Under the pieces are notes generated by a model. It was not told the DNA's origin. It made no database searches and saw only the letters and a program-made list of their open reading frames with translations. A program made the position numbers and the translations under genes. Positions 1 to 7,000 of a stretch of 43,490 nt of DNA are shown here, in pieces; the stretch's first letter is position 1, and every line of letters starts with the position of its first letter. The DNA lies in the NCBI GenBank assembly GCA_025362135.1, contig JANYHZ010000118.1, positions 1-43,490 on the forward strand. Reading direction: 5' to 3'. Source of the DNA: Betaproteobacteria bacterium (lineage in GTDB: Bacteria > Pseudomonadota > Gammaproteobacteria > Burkholderiales > Usitatibacteraceae).

Positions 1-337
1 GAAAGCGGTCATTTCTTTTTCACAACCTGCATCATGCACGCGTCGGTAAAGATGACGTTGAAGCTGTGTAGGCACCATTTGTTCGCAATGGACACAAGTC
101 CGCAGCATCGGTTGCACGCCCCGATTTTCCAATGACTGCAAATCCGAGTTTGTATGACTGGTTTAGAGCGGCGGCTAAGTCGGCAGTGGGTCGAAAGCGG
201 TCAGTCGCGAGCGTAGCCAAAACGTAACGCCGGGCAAGTGCGGCGTAATTCTCCTGAGACTTCGCGTAACTTCGAATGCAAATTGGCGTGTGTTGCAAGA
301 GTCTGATTGAGAAAGAAAACTTACTTACGGCTGATTC
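1..337. other. Left edge, no recognisable gene
   Basis: I see no supportable coding region here. The 11-mer GAAAGCGGTCA occurs twice, at 1-11 and 193-203. The only long open frame, on the minus strand, reads through the tRNA fragment at 338-381 and gives the peptide pattern typical of antisense tRNA translation, so it is not a gene. If the tRNA fragment is an attachment-site scar, this stretch would be the end of an element lying mostly outside the window. That origin is inference. Confidence 0.4.
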
Positions 338-381
338 TTTTAATCCGTTGGTCGCAGGTTCGAATCCCGCACGGCCTACCA
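338..381 (+). pseudogene. 3' fragment of tRNA-Lys(UUU), possible att site
   Basis: The 44 nt from the anticodon loop (CTTTTAA, anticodon TTT) through variable loop, T-arm (loop TTCGAAT) and 3' acceptor strand to an encoded CCA (379-381) match a tRNA-Lys 3' half. The 5' half is absent: the 76 nt ending at 381 contain no AGGCCGT to pair with the acceptor strand ACGGCCT, and the bases before the anticodon loop do not pair with TCCGT. The T-stem has one A-C mismatch. A crossover in the anticodon loop that leaves only the 3' half is a classic result of tyrosine-integrase insertion into a tRNA gene. A decayed copy lies near 9535. Confidence 0.7.
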
Positions 382-390
382 GTATCATCA

Positions 391-419
391 AGGGCTCAGG
401 AGAAATTCTGGGCCCTTTT
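391..419 (+). terminator. Intrinsic terminator after the tRNA fragment
   Basis: AGGGCTCAG (391-399) pairs with CTGGGCCCT (408-416) over nine base pairs, including one G-T, with an 8-nt loop and a following T-run. It begins ten bases after the CCA, as expected for the original tRNA transcription unit, so it appears to have been carried along with the tRNA end. Confidence 0.75.
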
Positions 420-563
420 CATTTCTACCGAGCCAAACCGCAATTGGCCCTTGTCGAAATAGACTTCCGCCGCGATAATCTTCACACATTCGCCGCGCGA
501 GAAGGGTGCCGTACTACTTCAAAATTCGCTCGGTCATTCTCTAAACTTTTCTGGAGCGCCAAG

Positions 564-1046
564 TTGAAAAATAATAATTGGATCGGACTGTGCGTGTTTT
601 TTGGTGTGGCTACCTTTGGTGCCTCAGGTCTCAGTTACAGCGCAGAGATTGTCGGACTTGGAAACAAATGCCTCGACGTCAGCGGAGGCGAAAATGCCAA
701 CGGCACCAATGTCCAGATGTGGAAATGCGACGCTGGAAACGAGAACCAGAATTGGACTTTCGATGGCGGGAGAATTGTATGGACCGGCACCAAGAAATGC
801 CTGGATGTCAGCGGCGGCGACAAAGCCAACGGCACCCAAGTTCAAATTTGGCAATGCGAAGCTGGAAACGAGAATCAGCAGTGGACTCTCGATAACGGGA
901 AAATAGTGTGGACAGGCACAAAGAAGTGTCTTGATGTCAGCGGCGGCGGAACCACAAATGGCACGAAGGTCCAAATTTGGCAATGCCAGGCCGGAAACGA
1001 AAATCAGGCATGGACGATCAAGGGCCCGCGTACAAAGGCGAGGTGA
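564..1046 (+). CDS. Secreted ricin-type beta-trefoil lectin
   Basis: The product is a 160-residue protein made of a signal peptide and a single beta-trefoil. Residues 1-27 are a hydrophobic leader with likely cleavage after SYSA. The rest is three tandem 43-residue repeats starting near residues 35, 78 and 121 (DNA about 666, 795, 924), each carrying KCLDVSGG, NGT-x-VQ-x-W-x-C and AGNENQ-x-W. These are Ricin_B_lectin signatures including the Q-x-W motif. No catalytic domain is attached, so a secreted carbohydrate-binding role is likely, but the ligand is unknown. I chose TTG at 564 because GGAG at 553-556 sits seven bases upstream and the leader starts there; the frame stays open farther upstream only through the tRNA fragment. 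Confidence 0.8.
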   Translation: MKNNNWIGLCVFFGVATFGASGLSYSAEIVGLGNKCLDVSGGENANGTNVQMWKCDAGNENQNWTFDGGRIVWTGTKKCLDVSGGDKANGTQVQIWQCEAGNENQQWTLDNGKIVWTGTKKCLDVSGGGTTNGTKVQIWQCQAGNENQAWTIKGPRTKAR

Positions 1047-1410
1047 CGCACGAGTAAGTTGTGTTGACGGGGTTATCGTCAACCTGACAAATAGCACCTG
1101 TCGAAAGAACGCAACGTTAAAACAAATGGGCGTACTTCGCGTAGCGTTCAACTATAACGCGCCACTTCCAGCCGCCTAATTCCGTTCCTCGATCATAACG
1201 TCAGGAAACAAGTGATGGAATAAGTACTTGGGCTCGTCACACGATGTTCAAGATTGACGATCCTCAGTGATTGCAACCAAACCCTCGGCAGAATAAAAGA
1301 CGAGCTTGAACTCTCAGTGAAAAGTTGAAAACTCAAGCATTGGTGCGGTGTTACAACCGTAAACGCCTGAAACACCCCGCCAGCGCTAGCGTCTTACGAT
1401 TGTTTCTCGC
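1047..1410. other. Intergenic, hairpin and dispersed repeat
   Basis: No gene is supported. A perfect 7-bp hairpin, GTTGACG (1063-1069) with CGTCAAC (1077-1083), follows the lectin stop by 16 bases but has no T-run, so it is at best a weak transcript end. One copy of the dispersed palindrome occupies 1330-1395, just 3' of the minus-strand MFS gene. Confidence 0.5.
1330..1395 (-). repeat. Dispersed intergenic palindrome, copy 1
   Basis: The left arm (1330-1352, containing GCGGTGTT) and right arm (1371-1395, AACACCCCGCCAGCGCTAGC onward) are imperfect inverted repeats. The right arm read on the minus strand (AGCGCTGGCGGGGTGTT) matches the left arm of the copy at 27755 (AGCGCTGGCGCGGCGTT). It lies directly downstream of the stop of the MFS gene that ends at 1411, a 3' position shared by all five copies. 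Confidence 0.6.
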
Positions 1411-2673
1411 CTAATTATCGATTGTCTTTTTCGGTGACTCGGCCTCTTCGTGCGGCTTCACATGCCGGAACATAACCAGTAATAGCACGTCATAGACGAT
1501 CTTCAATGCGCCCGCCACGACCAGCGGCCAACCAAAAGTTGAGATGCCGAGCAAATAGCCGGAGATGAATGGCCCGACTGCCGAGGCAAGACTGCGCGGT
1601 ACTGACGTGAGACTGGCTGCGGCCGGACGTTCTGCGGGCGTGACCACCGACATCACGTAGGAACTGCGCGTCGGCACATCCATTTGCGACAGGGCGCTGC
1701 GAATAAACAGCAGTACGATCACCCAGTTGAGATCACCGATGAAGGGGATGAGTAGCAGGCAAAAATTTGCCGGCAGATGGGTGAACACCATCGTGTTGAC
1801 CAGCCCGATGCGACTGGCAATGCGCACCGCCACAAGATAGGAGAGTGCCGTCAGCAAGCCGGTCCAAAAAAATATCTGGCCCGCCGTCGCCAGCGATAAG
1901 CCGAAGCGCTGATACAGCCAAAGTGCGACCATGGACTGCACCACAAAGCCGCCGCCAAATGCATCCAGTGAGAACAGACCCGCCAGCAGATACACCGTTT
2001 TCTTCGACTTGCCGAGCGGTGCATTGGGCTGGGTTGGCGCAGCAGCCGATTTTTCCGCTCTCGGCAGTCCGCGATAGGCCAGTGCCGCAAGCAAGCCCAG
2101 CAACGCGTAAAGCAGGAACATCGCCTGGATTGATACCTTCGCTGAGAGCCCCAGCACCGTCGCGATGCCGCCCGGCAGCACCACGGCCAATGACCCCAGC
2201 GCTGCGAGGAGCGATCCGACCAGACTGTAACGAGCGAACATGGCGGTCCGGTTTTTGTCGGCCACCATCCGCGACATCACGGCATGTTCGAGCGGCAGAA
2301 AAACGCTGACGTCGCCGCTGGACGGATTGAGGGTGCCGACGAAAGCGATCAGGAGCAACGGCCAGAAATCGCTCACGGTGGCAAAGCCGAGGCCCGTGCC
2401 CGCCATTAGCACGGTTGCCATCAGCAGCAGCGCGCGATGCGAATACCGATAGGCATGCAAGCCCACCACCAAGGTCAGGATGCCCGAGCCCAACAGCGTT
2501 GCCGTCGCGATAATGCCAACCTCCATCGGACCGAAGCCGAGCTCAAGCAGATAGAGCGGCAGCAACAAGCTGACAAAGCCATCACCGAAAGCGCGAAGTC
2601 CTTTGGCGATCAGCAGCCGATTGACGTAGTTGGAATTCATGCGGGGCGGTTCAGTTGCACCGGGGACAAGCAT
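1411..2673 (-). CDS. MFS transporter
   Basis: This encodes an integral membrane protein of about 420 residues with roughly twelve hydrophobic segments and the layout of the major facilitator superfamily. The first helix region contains AKGLRAFGDGFVSLLLP, and a central hydrophilic loop (RGLPRAEKSAAAPTQPN) separates the two six-helix halves. The substrate cannot be told. The start at 2673 lies four bases after the stop of the gene upstream, suggesting translational coupling; the alternative ATG at 2640 (MNSNYVNRL) would give 409 residues and fits the usual N-terminus equally well. Neither start has a good ribosome-binding site. It forms a pair with the exported protein encoded at 2678-3301. Confidence 0.8.
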   Translation of the reverse strand: MLVPGATEPPRMNSNYVNRLLIAKGLRAFGDGFVSLLLPLYLLELGFGPMEVGIIATATLLGSGILTLVVGLHAYRYSHRALLLMATVLMAGTGLGFATVSDFWPLLLIAFVGTLNPSSGDVSVFLPLEHAVMSRMVADKNRTAMFARYSLVGSLLAALGSLAVVLPGGIATVLGLSAKVSIQAMFLLYALLGLLAALAYRGLPRAEKSAAAPTQPNAPLGKSKKTVYLLAGLFSLDAFGGGFVVQSMVALWLYQRFGLSLATAGQIFFWTGLLTALSYLVAVRIASRIGLVNTMVFTHLPANFCLLLIPFIGDLNWVIVLLFIRSALSQMDVPTRSSYVMSVVTPAERPAAASLTSVPRSLASAVGPFISGYLLGISTFGWPLVVAGALKIVYDVLLLVMFRHVKPHEEAESPKKTIDN

Positions 2674-2677
2674 GGCC

Positions 2678-3301
2678 TCAACGGGCGGATGCGCCGTAAC
2701 TGAAATCGTCAAAGGCGGTGACACTGTCCGCTTTTGTCCAGATGCCGACCGCGCCCGCGCGGGCAATGTGGGAATCCGTCACTTCAATGTAAGCCTTGCC
2801 ATCGAGCAGGACGCGAATGGTTGCGCCATGAAATTCGACGCGCAGCGTGTGCCACTCCTTTCCGGCGACGGGTGCGTCGACATACTTGATGGTTTTGCGG
2901 CGGCCTGCCTCGGTGTAATAGAGCGAGACATTGTTTTCCAACGCATTGCCGCGGGCGACGTAGTAATTGTCGCCGTCCTTCCAGCGCCATATCACACCGC
3001 CGACCTGGTCCTCCTTGCCTGCCAGCGGTTTGAATTTCACTTCGACGAAGCCGTCGCTGATCAGGGCGTCCTTCAGCACACACCACGGGTAGGTCCCACT
3101 GCCGCTTTGTTTCAGAACATTCGGGCTGCTCGGCGCGCTCGTATCGGCCTCGACAGTCCAGACCGGCTTGCCGGTGCCGGTCGCGCCCGCGATCCAGCCG
3201 GTCGGAAGCGCGCCCGGACGATCTTTATCGAAGTTTATTGTCTCGCCGTGCGCAGTGGCAGCGAGTGCAGCGAACGCAATGGCCATGATGATTCTCTCCA
3301 T
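2678..3301 (-). CDS. Exported LamG/3-keto-disaccharide hydrolase-like protein
   Basis: The 207-residue product has a short signal peptide (cleavage likely after ATAHG) followed by a single domain rich in beta-strands. Segments such as GGVIWRWKDGDNYYVARGNA, EWHTLRVEFHGATIRVLLDG and GAVGIWTKADSVTAFDDF resemble the concanavalin-like fold of DUF1080/3-keto-disaccharide hydrolase proteins. This points to a periplasmic or secreted sugar-binding or sugar-processing protein; activity is not proven. The start is supported by AGGAG seven bases upstream. The stop is four bases before the MFS start, so the two form a likely operon and the transporter may handle a related compound. Confidence 0.7.
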   Translation of the reverse strand: MERIIMAIAFAALAATAHGETINFDKDRPGALPTGWIAGATGTGKPVWTVEADTSAPSSPNVLKQSGSGTYPWCVLKDALISDGFVEVKFKPLAGKEDQVGGVIWRWKDGDNYYVARGNALENNVSLYYTEAGRRKTIKYVDAPVAGKEWHTLRVEFHGATIRVLLDGKAYIEVTDSHIARAGAVGIWTKADSVTAFDDFSYGASAR

Positions 3302-3700
3302 AATTGACTCCTATTGTGAACTGTCCAAGCTCTGGCAGACCGCTATAGGAGGGACCAGGCGAAATCCCGGGTTCATTTCCGACCTGGGCCACTACAGTCT
3401 CGACGGCCACAACTTAACCTATTTTTTTGTTATGCGGATGAGCGTCGCCACGCACACTGGCTAACTCCAGAGAATGGGGTTTCAGAATGAAGTTACATAA
3501 ATCCGGTACTGCAATGCCCGTCGTTTCAGGCGTGCTGTGTTCGGCTGGGCGAGGCAATACGCAGGCTGGCGCTATGTGCCTCACACGAACGCCATTCGAG
3601 AAGAATGAGCCACAAAAAAGAAATTCGATGGCCCTATTGCATTTTATAATGCGAATCATTATCATTTGCGTATAGAAGCGTCCATCTCTGAAAGAATCAC
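3302..3700. other. Divergent intergenic region with iron promoter
   Basis: This 399-bp region separates the minus-strand LamG-like gene from the plus-strand iron operon. The right end carries the Fur box and the likely -10 at 3645-3663. Short open frames here lack family resemblance and ribosome-binding sites, and I do not regard them as genes. Confidence 0.5.
3645..3663 (+). promoter_or_regulatory. Fur box overlapping the iron-operon promoter
   Basis: The 19 bp match the classical Fur consensus GATAATGATAATCATTATC at 16 positions, with the right half perfect (AATCATTATC). The first six bases, TATAAT (3645-3650), are a perfect -10 hexamer, so bound Fur would block polymerase. The site is 38 bases upstream of the cupredoxin start. 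Repression by Fe(II)-Fur is inferred from family knowledge. Confidence 0.85.
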
Positions 3701-4021
3701 ATGCGAAAGCTCACCGCTCTACTTGTTTGTACATTTTCAATAACGGCATTTGCTGCCGATATGGAAGTGAAGCTGGTTATCGAGAATCATCGTTTCCAGC
3801 CAGAAACGGTAAGTGTCCCCGTCGGCCAAAAGATCAAGCTGATCATAGAGAATCGCGATGCGACACCCGAAGAATTCGAGAGCCATCCGCTGAATCGCGA
3901 AAAGGTCATTCCGGCCAAATCCACCGCCACTGTCTATATCGGCCCATTAGCTGCCGGCAGTTATCCGTTTGTGGGCGAATTTAATGAAAAGACGGCCAAA
4001 GGCGTCATCGTTGCGAAATAG
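3701..4021 (+). CDS. Periplasmic cupredoxin-like protein of the FTR1 operon
   Basis: The 106-residue protein has a signal peptide (residues 1-18, cleavage after AFA) and a cupredoxin_1-type domain. VENHRFQPETVSVPVGQKI-like strands are followed by EEFESHPLNREKVIPAKS, the pattern seen in EfeO N-terminal domains and in FTR1-associated cupredoxins. In such systems the protein is thought to assist iron handling in the periplasm before transport by FTR1. It is the first gene of a Fur-controlled operon, 11 bases upstream of the permease gene. The start has a weak GAAAG at a suitable distance. The exact metal bound is not known. Confidence 0.8.
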   Translation: MRKLTALLVCTFSITAFAADMEVKLVIENHRFQPETVSVPVGQKIKLIIENRDATPEEFESHPLNREKVIPAKSTATVYIGPLAAGSYPFVGEFNEKTAKGVIVAK

Positions 4022-4032
4022 GAGACACAACC

Positions 4033-4872
4033 ATGTTTGGCACTTCACTGATTGTATTTCGCGAGGTACTTGAAGCTGCAATGATCATTGGAATCATTGC
4101 CGCAGCAACCCAAGGTATTCCGACGCGCGGGCGGTGGCTGGTTGGCGGGACATTACTCGGACTCGCGGGCTCGGCGCTTGTTGCGGCGAGCATGGAGGTC
4201 ATCGCGCAATTTGCCGATGGTGTCGGCCAGGAAGTTTTCAATGCCTCAATTCTTGGGGTAGCAGTACTAATGCTCGCCTGGCACAGCATATGGATGGCCA
4301 GTCGTGGTCGAGAGATCGCAACCGAAGCGCGGTTGATCGGAAGCGCCATACGCGGCGGACAAAAAAATCTTTCCATGCTGCTTGTCGTTATTGCCATCGC
4401 GGTGCTTCGCGAGGGAGCAGAGACCGTATTGTTTCTCTATGGTGTTGCCGTTTCCGGATCCTCCACTTTTTTGGAAATGATAACCGGCGGTGCACTGGGG
4501 CTTGCGGGCGGTGTGGCCGTGGGTGTAACGCTATATCTTGGACTTTTGCGAATCCCGGTACGCTGGTTTTTCACGGTGATTTCCGCGTTGGTGCTTTTGC
4601 TCGCTGCCGGAATGGCCGCACAAGCAGCCCGGTTCCTGGTGCAAGCCGATCTTTTGCCAAGCCTGAAATCGCCGCTGTGGGACGTTTCTGGCGTGCTGCC
4701 AAATGAATCCGCAGTTGGCGCCGTTTTGCACGGGCTCGTTGGCTACGATGCGCATCCGGCTGGCATTCAAGTTGTGTTTTATGTCACCGTTGCCGTTGTG
4801 ATCGCAGCATGTATGCGGCTAGCAAACCAAAAACAATCTGTATTCAAATCTCAACTTCAAGTCACCACATGA
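4033..4872 (+). CDS. FTR1-family iron permease
   Basis: This 279-residue inner-membrane protein has about seven transmembrane segments and both hallmark R-E-x-x-E motifs, REVLE at residues 10-14 and REGAE at 126-130, which bind iron during transport in the FTR1/EfeU family. GGAG precedes the ATG at the normal distance. It sits between the cupredoxin gene and an outer-membrane barrel gene whose ATG overlaps this stop as ATGA (4869-4872), so the three are translationally linked. The Fur box upstream supports induction by iron limitation. No ferroxidase or peroxidase partner such as EfeB is present in the window. Confidence 0.92.
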   Translation: MFGTSLIVFREVLEAAMIIGIIAAATQGIPTRGRWLVGGTLLGLAGSALVAASMEVIAQFADGVGQEVFNASILGVAVLMLAWHSIWMASRGREIATEARLIGSAIRGGQKNLSMLLVVIAIAVLREGAETVLFLYGVAVSGSSTFLEMITGGALGLAGGVAVGVTLYLGLLRIPVRWFFTVISALVLLLAAGMAAQAARFLVQADLLPSLKSPLWDVSGVLPNESAVGAVLHGLVGYDAHPAGIQVVFYVTVAVVIAACMRLANQKQSVFKSQLQVTT

Positions 4873-5615
4873 AGAAACAGATCCTGTCCTTCCTTACCGC
4901 CGCGTGCGCGATTTCCACTTCCGTTTGGGCTGATCCCGCTGACTATGTAAAAGTCCCGTCCGTTGAATTCGGCGAACGCGAGCTGGAACTAAAATACGGC
5001 ACAAGCAAGTTGACGGACGGCGAAGGGCGCATTTCTGCGGGCACGTTTGGCTTGGGCTATGGCGTCACGCCGAACTGGTTTACCGAGGTCTATGTCAAAT
5101 ACCAAAAGACACCTGACGAGCGCACACGATTTGACGCCATCGAATGGGAAAACAAATTCCTGCTTACCGAAACAGGCAAGTACCCGATTGACCTTGGCGT
5201 GTTTGTCGAACTGGAGGTACCTCGCGACCGCAGGGAGGGATTTGAATTCCGATTCGGCCCGCTCCTCCAAACCGATTTTGGCCGCATCCAACTCAACTCC
5301 AACTTCTTTCTAAAACGGCAGGTTCGCGTTGGTGCCAACAGTGACCCGCAGGTAACGGAATTTCACTATCAATTACAGGCCAAGTATCGGCTCATGCGGG
5401 AATTCGAATTTGGCGTTCAGGCATTCGGTGAGCTTGGAAAATGGAACCATTGGGATTCGAGCGATAAGCAAAATCATCGAATCGGCCCTGCCATCTTTGG
5501 GAAATTTCCAACTGGAGGGAAGGAAGCGATTAGATACGATTTTGCCTGGCTAATCGGTGCCAGCAGGGTTGCTCCGGATTCGACAATTCGCCTTCAACTA
5601 GAATATGAATTTTGA
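4869..5615 (+). CDS. Putative outer-membrane beta-barrel of the iron operon
   Basis: The 248-residue protein has a clear signal peptide (MKKQ start, cleavage after SVWA). The rest is built of alternating amphipathic strands, many ending in aromatic residues (GYGVTPNWFTEVYVKYQK, FHYQLQAKYRLM) and finishing with LQLEYEF, a C-terminal Phe as in outer-membrane barrels. I do not recognise a characterised family. The four-base start/stop overlap with the FTR1 gene indicates co-translation, so a role in passing iron or a small iron complex across the outer membrane is plausible. That role is inference from context only. Confidence 0.65.
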   Translation: MKKQILSFLTAACAISTSVWADPADYVKVPSVEFGERELELKYGTSKLTDGEGRISAGTFGLGYGVTPNWFTEVYVKYQKTPDERTRFDAIEWENKFLLTETGKYPIDLGVFVELEVPRDRREGFEFRFGPLLQTDFGRIQLNSNFFLKRQVRVGANSDPQVTEFHYQLQAKYRLMREFEFGVQAFGELGKWNHWDSSDKQNHRIGPAIFGKFPTGGKEAIRYDFAWLIGASRVAPDSTIRLQLEYEF

Positions 5616-5692
5616 TTGGCAACGGATCATGCTTTGTCGGTTGACGAGTTTCAGCCACCTGCGAACATACGAAAAAACGTTGCCCCTCAATC

Positions 5693-5719
5693 ACCATAAA
5701 TCATAGTGATCAGTATGGT
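5693..5719. promoter_or_regulatory. Nested palindrome upstream of antitoxin gene
   Basis: ACCATA (5693-5698) and TATGGT (5714-5719) form an inverted repeat that almost shares its centre with an inner one, ATCA (5700-5703) and TGAT (5707-5710). It ends 18 bases before the Phd-like start. A possible promoter, TTGCCC (5680-5685) and CATAGT (5702-5707) with a 16-bp spacer, overlaps it. Phd/YefM proteins commonly repress their own promoters through such palindromes, so this is a candidate operator. Confidence 0.5.
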
Positions 5720-5737
5720 CATTGCAACGAGAACACT

Positions 5738-5926
5738 ATGATTGCTGAAACTGGCGCGGTCAACTTCAGACAGAATCTGGGCGAAATGCTCAACCAACTG
5801 CAGTATCGGCACGACAGCGTGGTAATCAACAAAGACGGCAAGCCCGTGGCCGCGCTGGTTGGCGCCCGCTTGTTTGAACGTATTCGCTTCACAGTCGCTC
5901 GTGCGAGGGCGACTCGATCAAAGTGA
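5738..5926 (+). CDS. Phd/YefM-family antitoxin, apparently solitary
   Basis: The 62-residue protein matches the N-terminal DNA-binding part of Phd/YefM antitoxins: an A-x-x-NFRQNLGEMLNQLQ segment (compare the NFSELL pattern of the family), then DSVVINKDGKPVAALV, the conserved signature. The C-terminal, toxin-binding part is short and basic. No toxin gene (RelE, Doc, PIN or similar) is adjacent; the next gene is parA, 100 bases downstream. It may be an orphan antitoxin or a repressor reused to control parA. The palindrome at 5693-5719 would suit autoregulation. Confidence 0.75.
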   Translation: MIAETGAVNFRQNLGEMLNQLQYRHDSVVINKDGKPVAALVGARLFERIRFTVARARATRSK

Positions 5927-6026
5927 GGGTGACAGACAGTTACTGAGCTCTCAAGATACGAGCGCAAAACCCACAATCCCCCGATATGCCAAAATGCAAA
6001 GCGACAATTTCCGCAACGGAGGCGAT

Positions 6027-6854
6027 ATGAAACGGGTTGTGTTCAATCAAAAAGGCGGCGTCGGCAAGTCCACCATCACCTGCAATCTGGCGGCCATCAG
6101 CGCCGCTCGAGGCAAGCGCACGCTGGTGATCGACCTTGATCCGCAGGGTAACTCGACCCAATACCTGCTTGGCGCGGGTGCTTCCGAACCGGGACCGACG
6201 TTGGCGGATATGTTCGAGCAGATGTTGCACTTCAAGCTGGTGATGAAAAAGACCGGGGAGTTTGTCCGGGAAACGCCGTTTGAGAATTTAAGCGTGCTGG
6301 CTTCGCATCCTTCGCTGGGAGAACTCGCCGGAAAATTGGAATCGCGCCACAAGATCTACAAATTGCGCGAGGCGCTTGATGAGGTGACGGACGAATATGA
6401 CGCAATCTACATCGATACGCCACCGGCGTTGAATTTTTTGACGCTCTCGGCGTTGATCGCAGCCGACACCTGCCTGATTCCATTCGACTGCGACGACTTC
6501 GCGCGCCGTGCGCTGTACACGCTGATTGAGAATGTCGCTGAAATCCGCGCGGATCACAACGCCGATCTGGCCATCGAGGGCATCGTAATCAATCAGTTCC
6601 AACCGCGCGCCAACCTGCCGCAAAAAATTGTAAACGAACTGATCGAAGAGGGCCTTCCGGTCCTTGCCGCTTGCCTGTCCTCATCCGTCAAAGTGAAGGA
6701 ATCGCACGAACAGGCATTGCCCTTGATCCACTTGGTGCCGAATCACAAGCTGACGCTGGAATACGAGGCGCTTTACAAAGAACTGGAACGGGCAATGCGA
6801 AAATCCAAAAGCGGCTCGACTGGCGGTAGCCGTAAGCGTTGGGTGCCGGTCTGA
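6027..6854 (+). CDS. ParA-family partition ATPase
   Basis: The 275-residue ATPase begins MKRVVFNQKGGVGKST, giving a deviant Walker A (KGGVGKST, residues 9-16). It continues with LVIDLDPQGNST (Walker A') and IYIDTPPALN (Walker B). The start is fixed by GGAGG four bases upstream. Such proteins move DNA or other cargo by dynamic binding to the nucleoid. No parB or parS-like repeat is seen beside it; the only neighbour on the left is the Phd-like gene. The C-terminus is basic (RKSKSGSTGGSRKRW). It could be a remnant of a plasmid or island maintenance module, or an orphan ParA for cargo positioning. Confidence 0.85.
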   Translation: MKRVVFNQKGGVGKSTITCNLAAISAARGKRTLVIDLDPQGNSTQYLLGAGASEPGPTLADMFEQMLHFKLVMKKTGEFVRETPFENLSVLASHPSLGELAGKLESRHKIYKLREALDEVTDEYDAIYIDTPPALNFLTLSALIAADTCLIPFDCDDFARRALYTLIENVAEIRADHNADLAIEGIVINQFQPRANLPQKIVNELIEEGLPVLAACLSSSVKVKESHEQALPLIHLVPNHKLTLEYEALYKELERAMRKSKSGSTGGSRKRWVPV

Positions 6855-7000
6855 TATTTATTTTGATTGCTTCCGATGTCCGGGAAACTTCCGCATTTGA
6901 AGCTGGTGCGCACTATCAAGCATGCGAGTCCTCCCGGTAGCATAATAACCTGAGCGTGATGCATCCGACCCGCGAGTGACACTGTGAGGAGCGCATAACC

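Noticed and set aside
32-391. 119-residue minus-strand frame beginning near 391
   Set aside because: Its first residues are the antisense translation of the tRNA end (the well-known GRAGFEPATNGL pattern); the rest has no family resemblance.
1063-1083. Terminator for the lectin gene
   Set aside because: A perfect 7-bp hairpin is present, but no T-run follows; it is mentioned only as a hairpin.
3487-3675. 62-residue plus-strand frame upstream of the iron operon
   Set aside because: It runs through the Fur box and -10 element, has no ribosome-binding site and no family features.
5927-6026. Possible toxin gene between the antitoxin and parA
   Set aside because: Only 100 bases are available and no frame with start codon and ribosome-binding site of suitable length exists.
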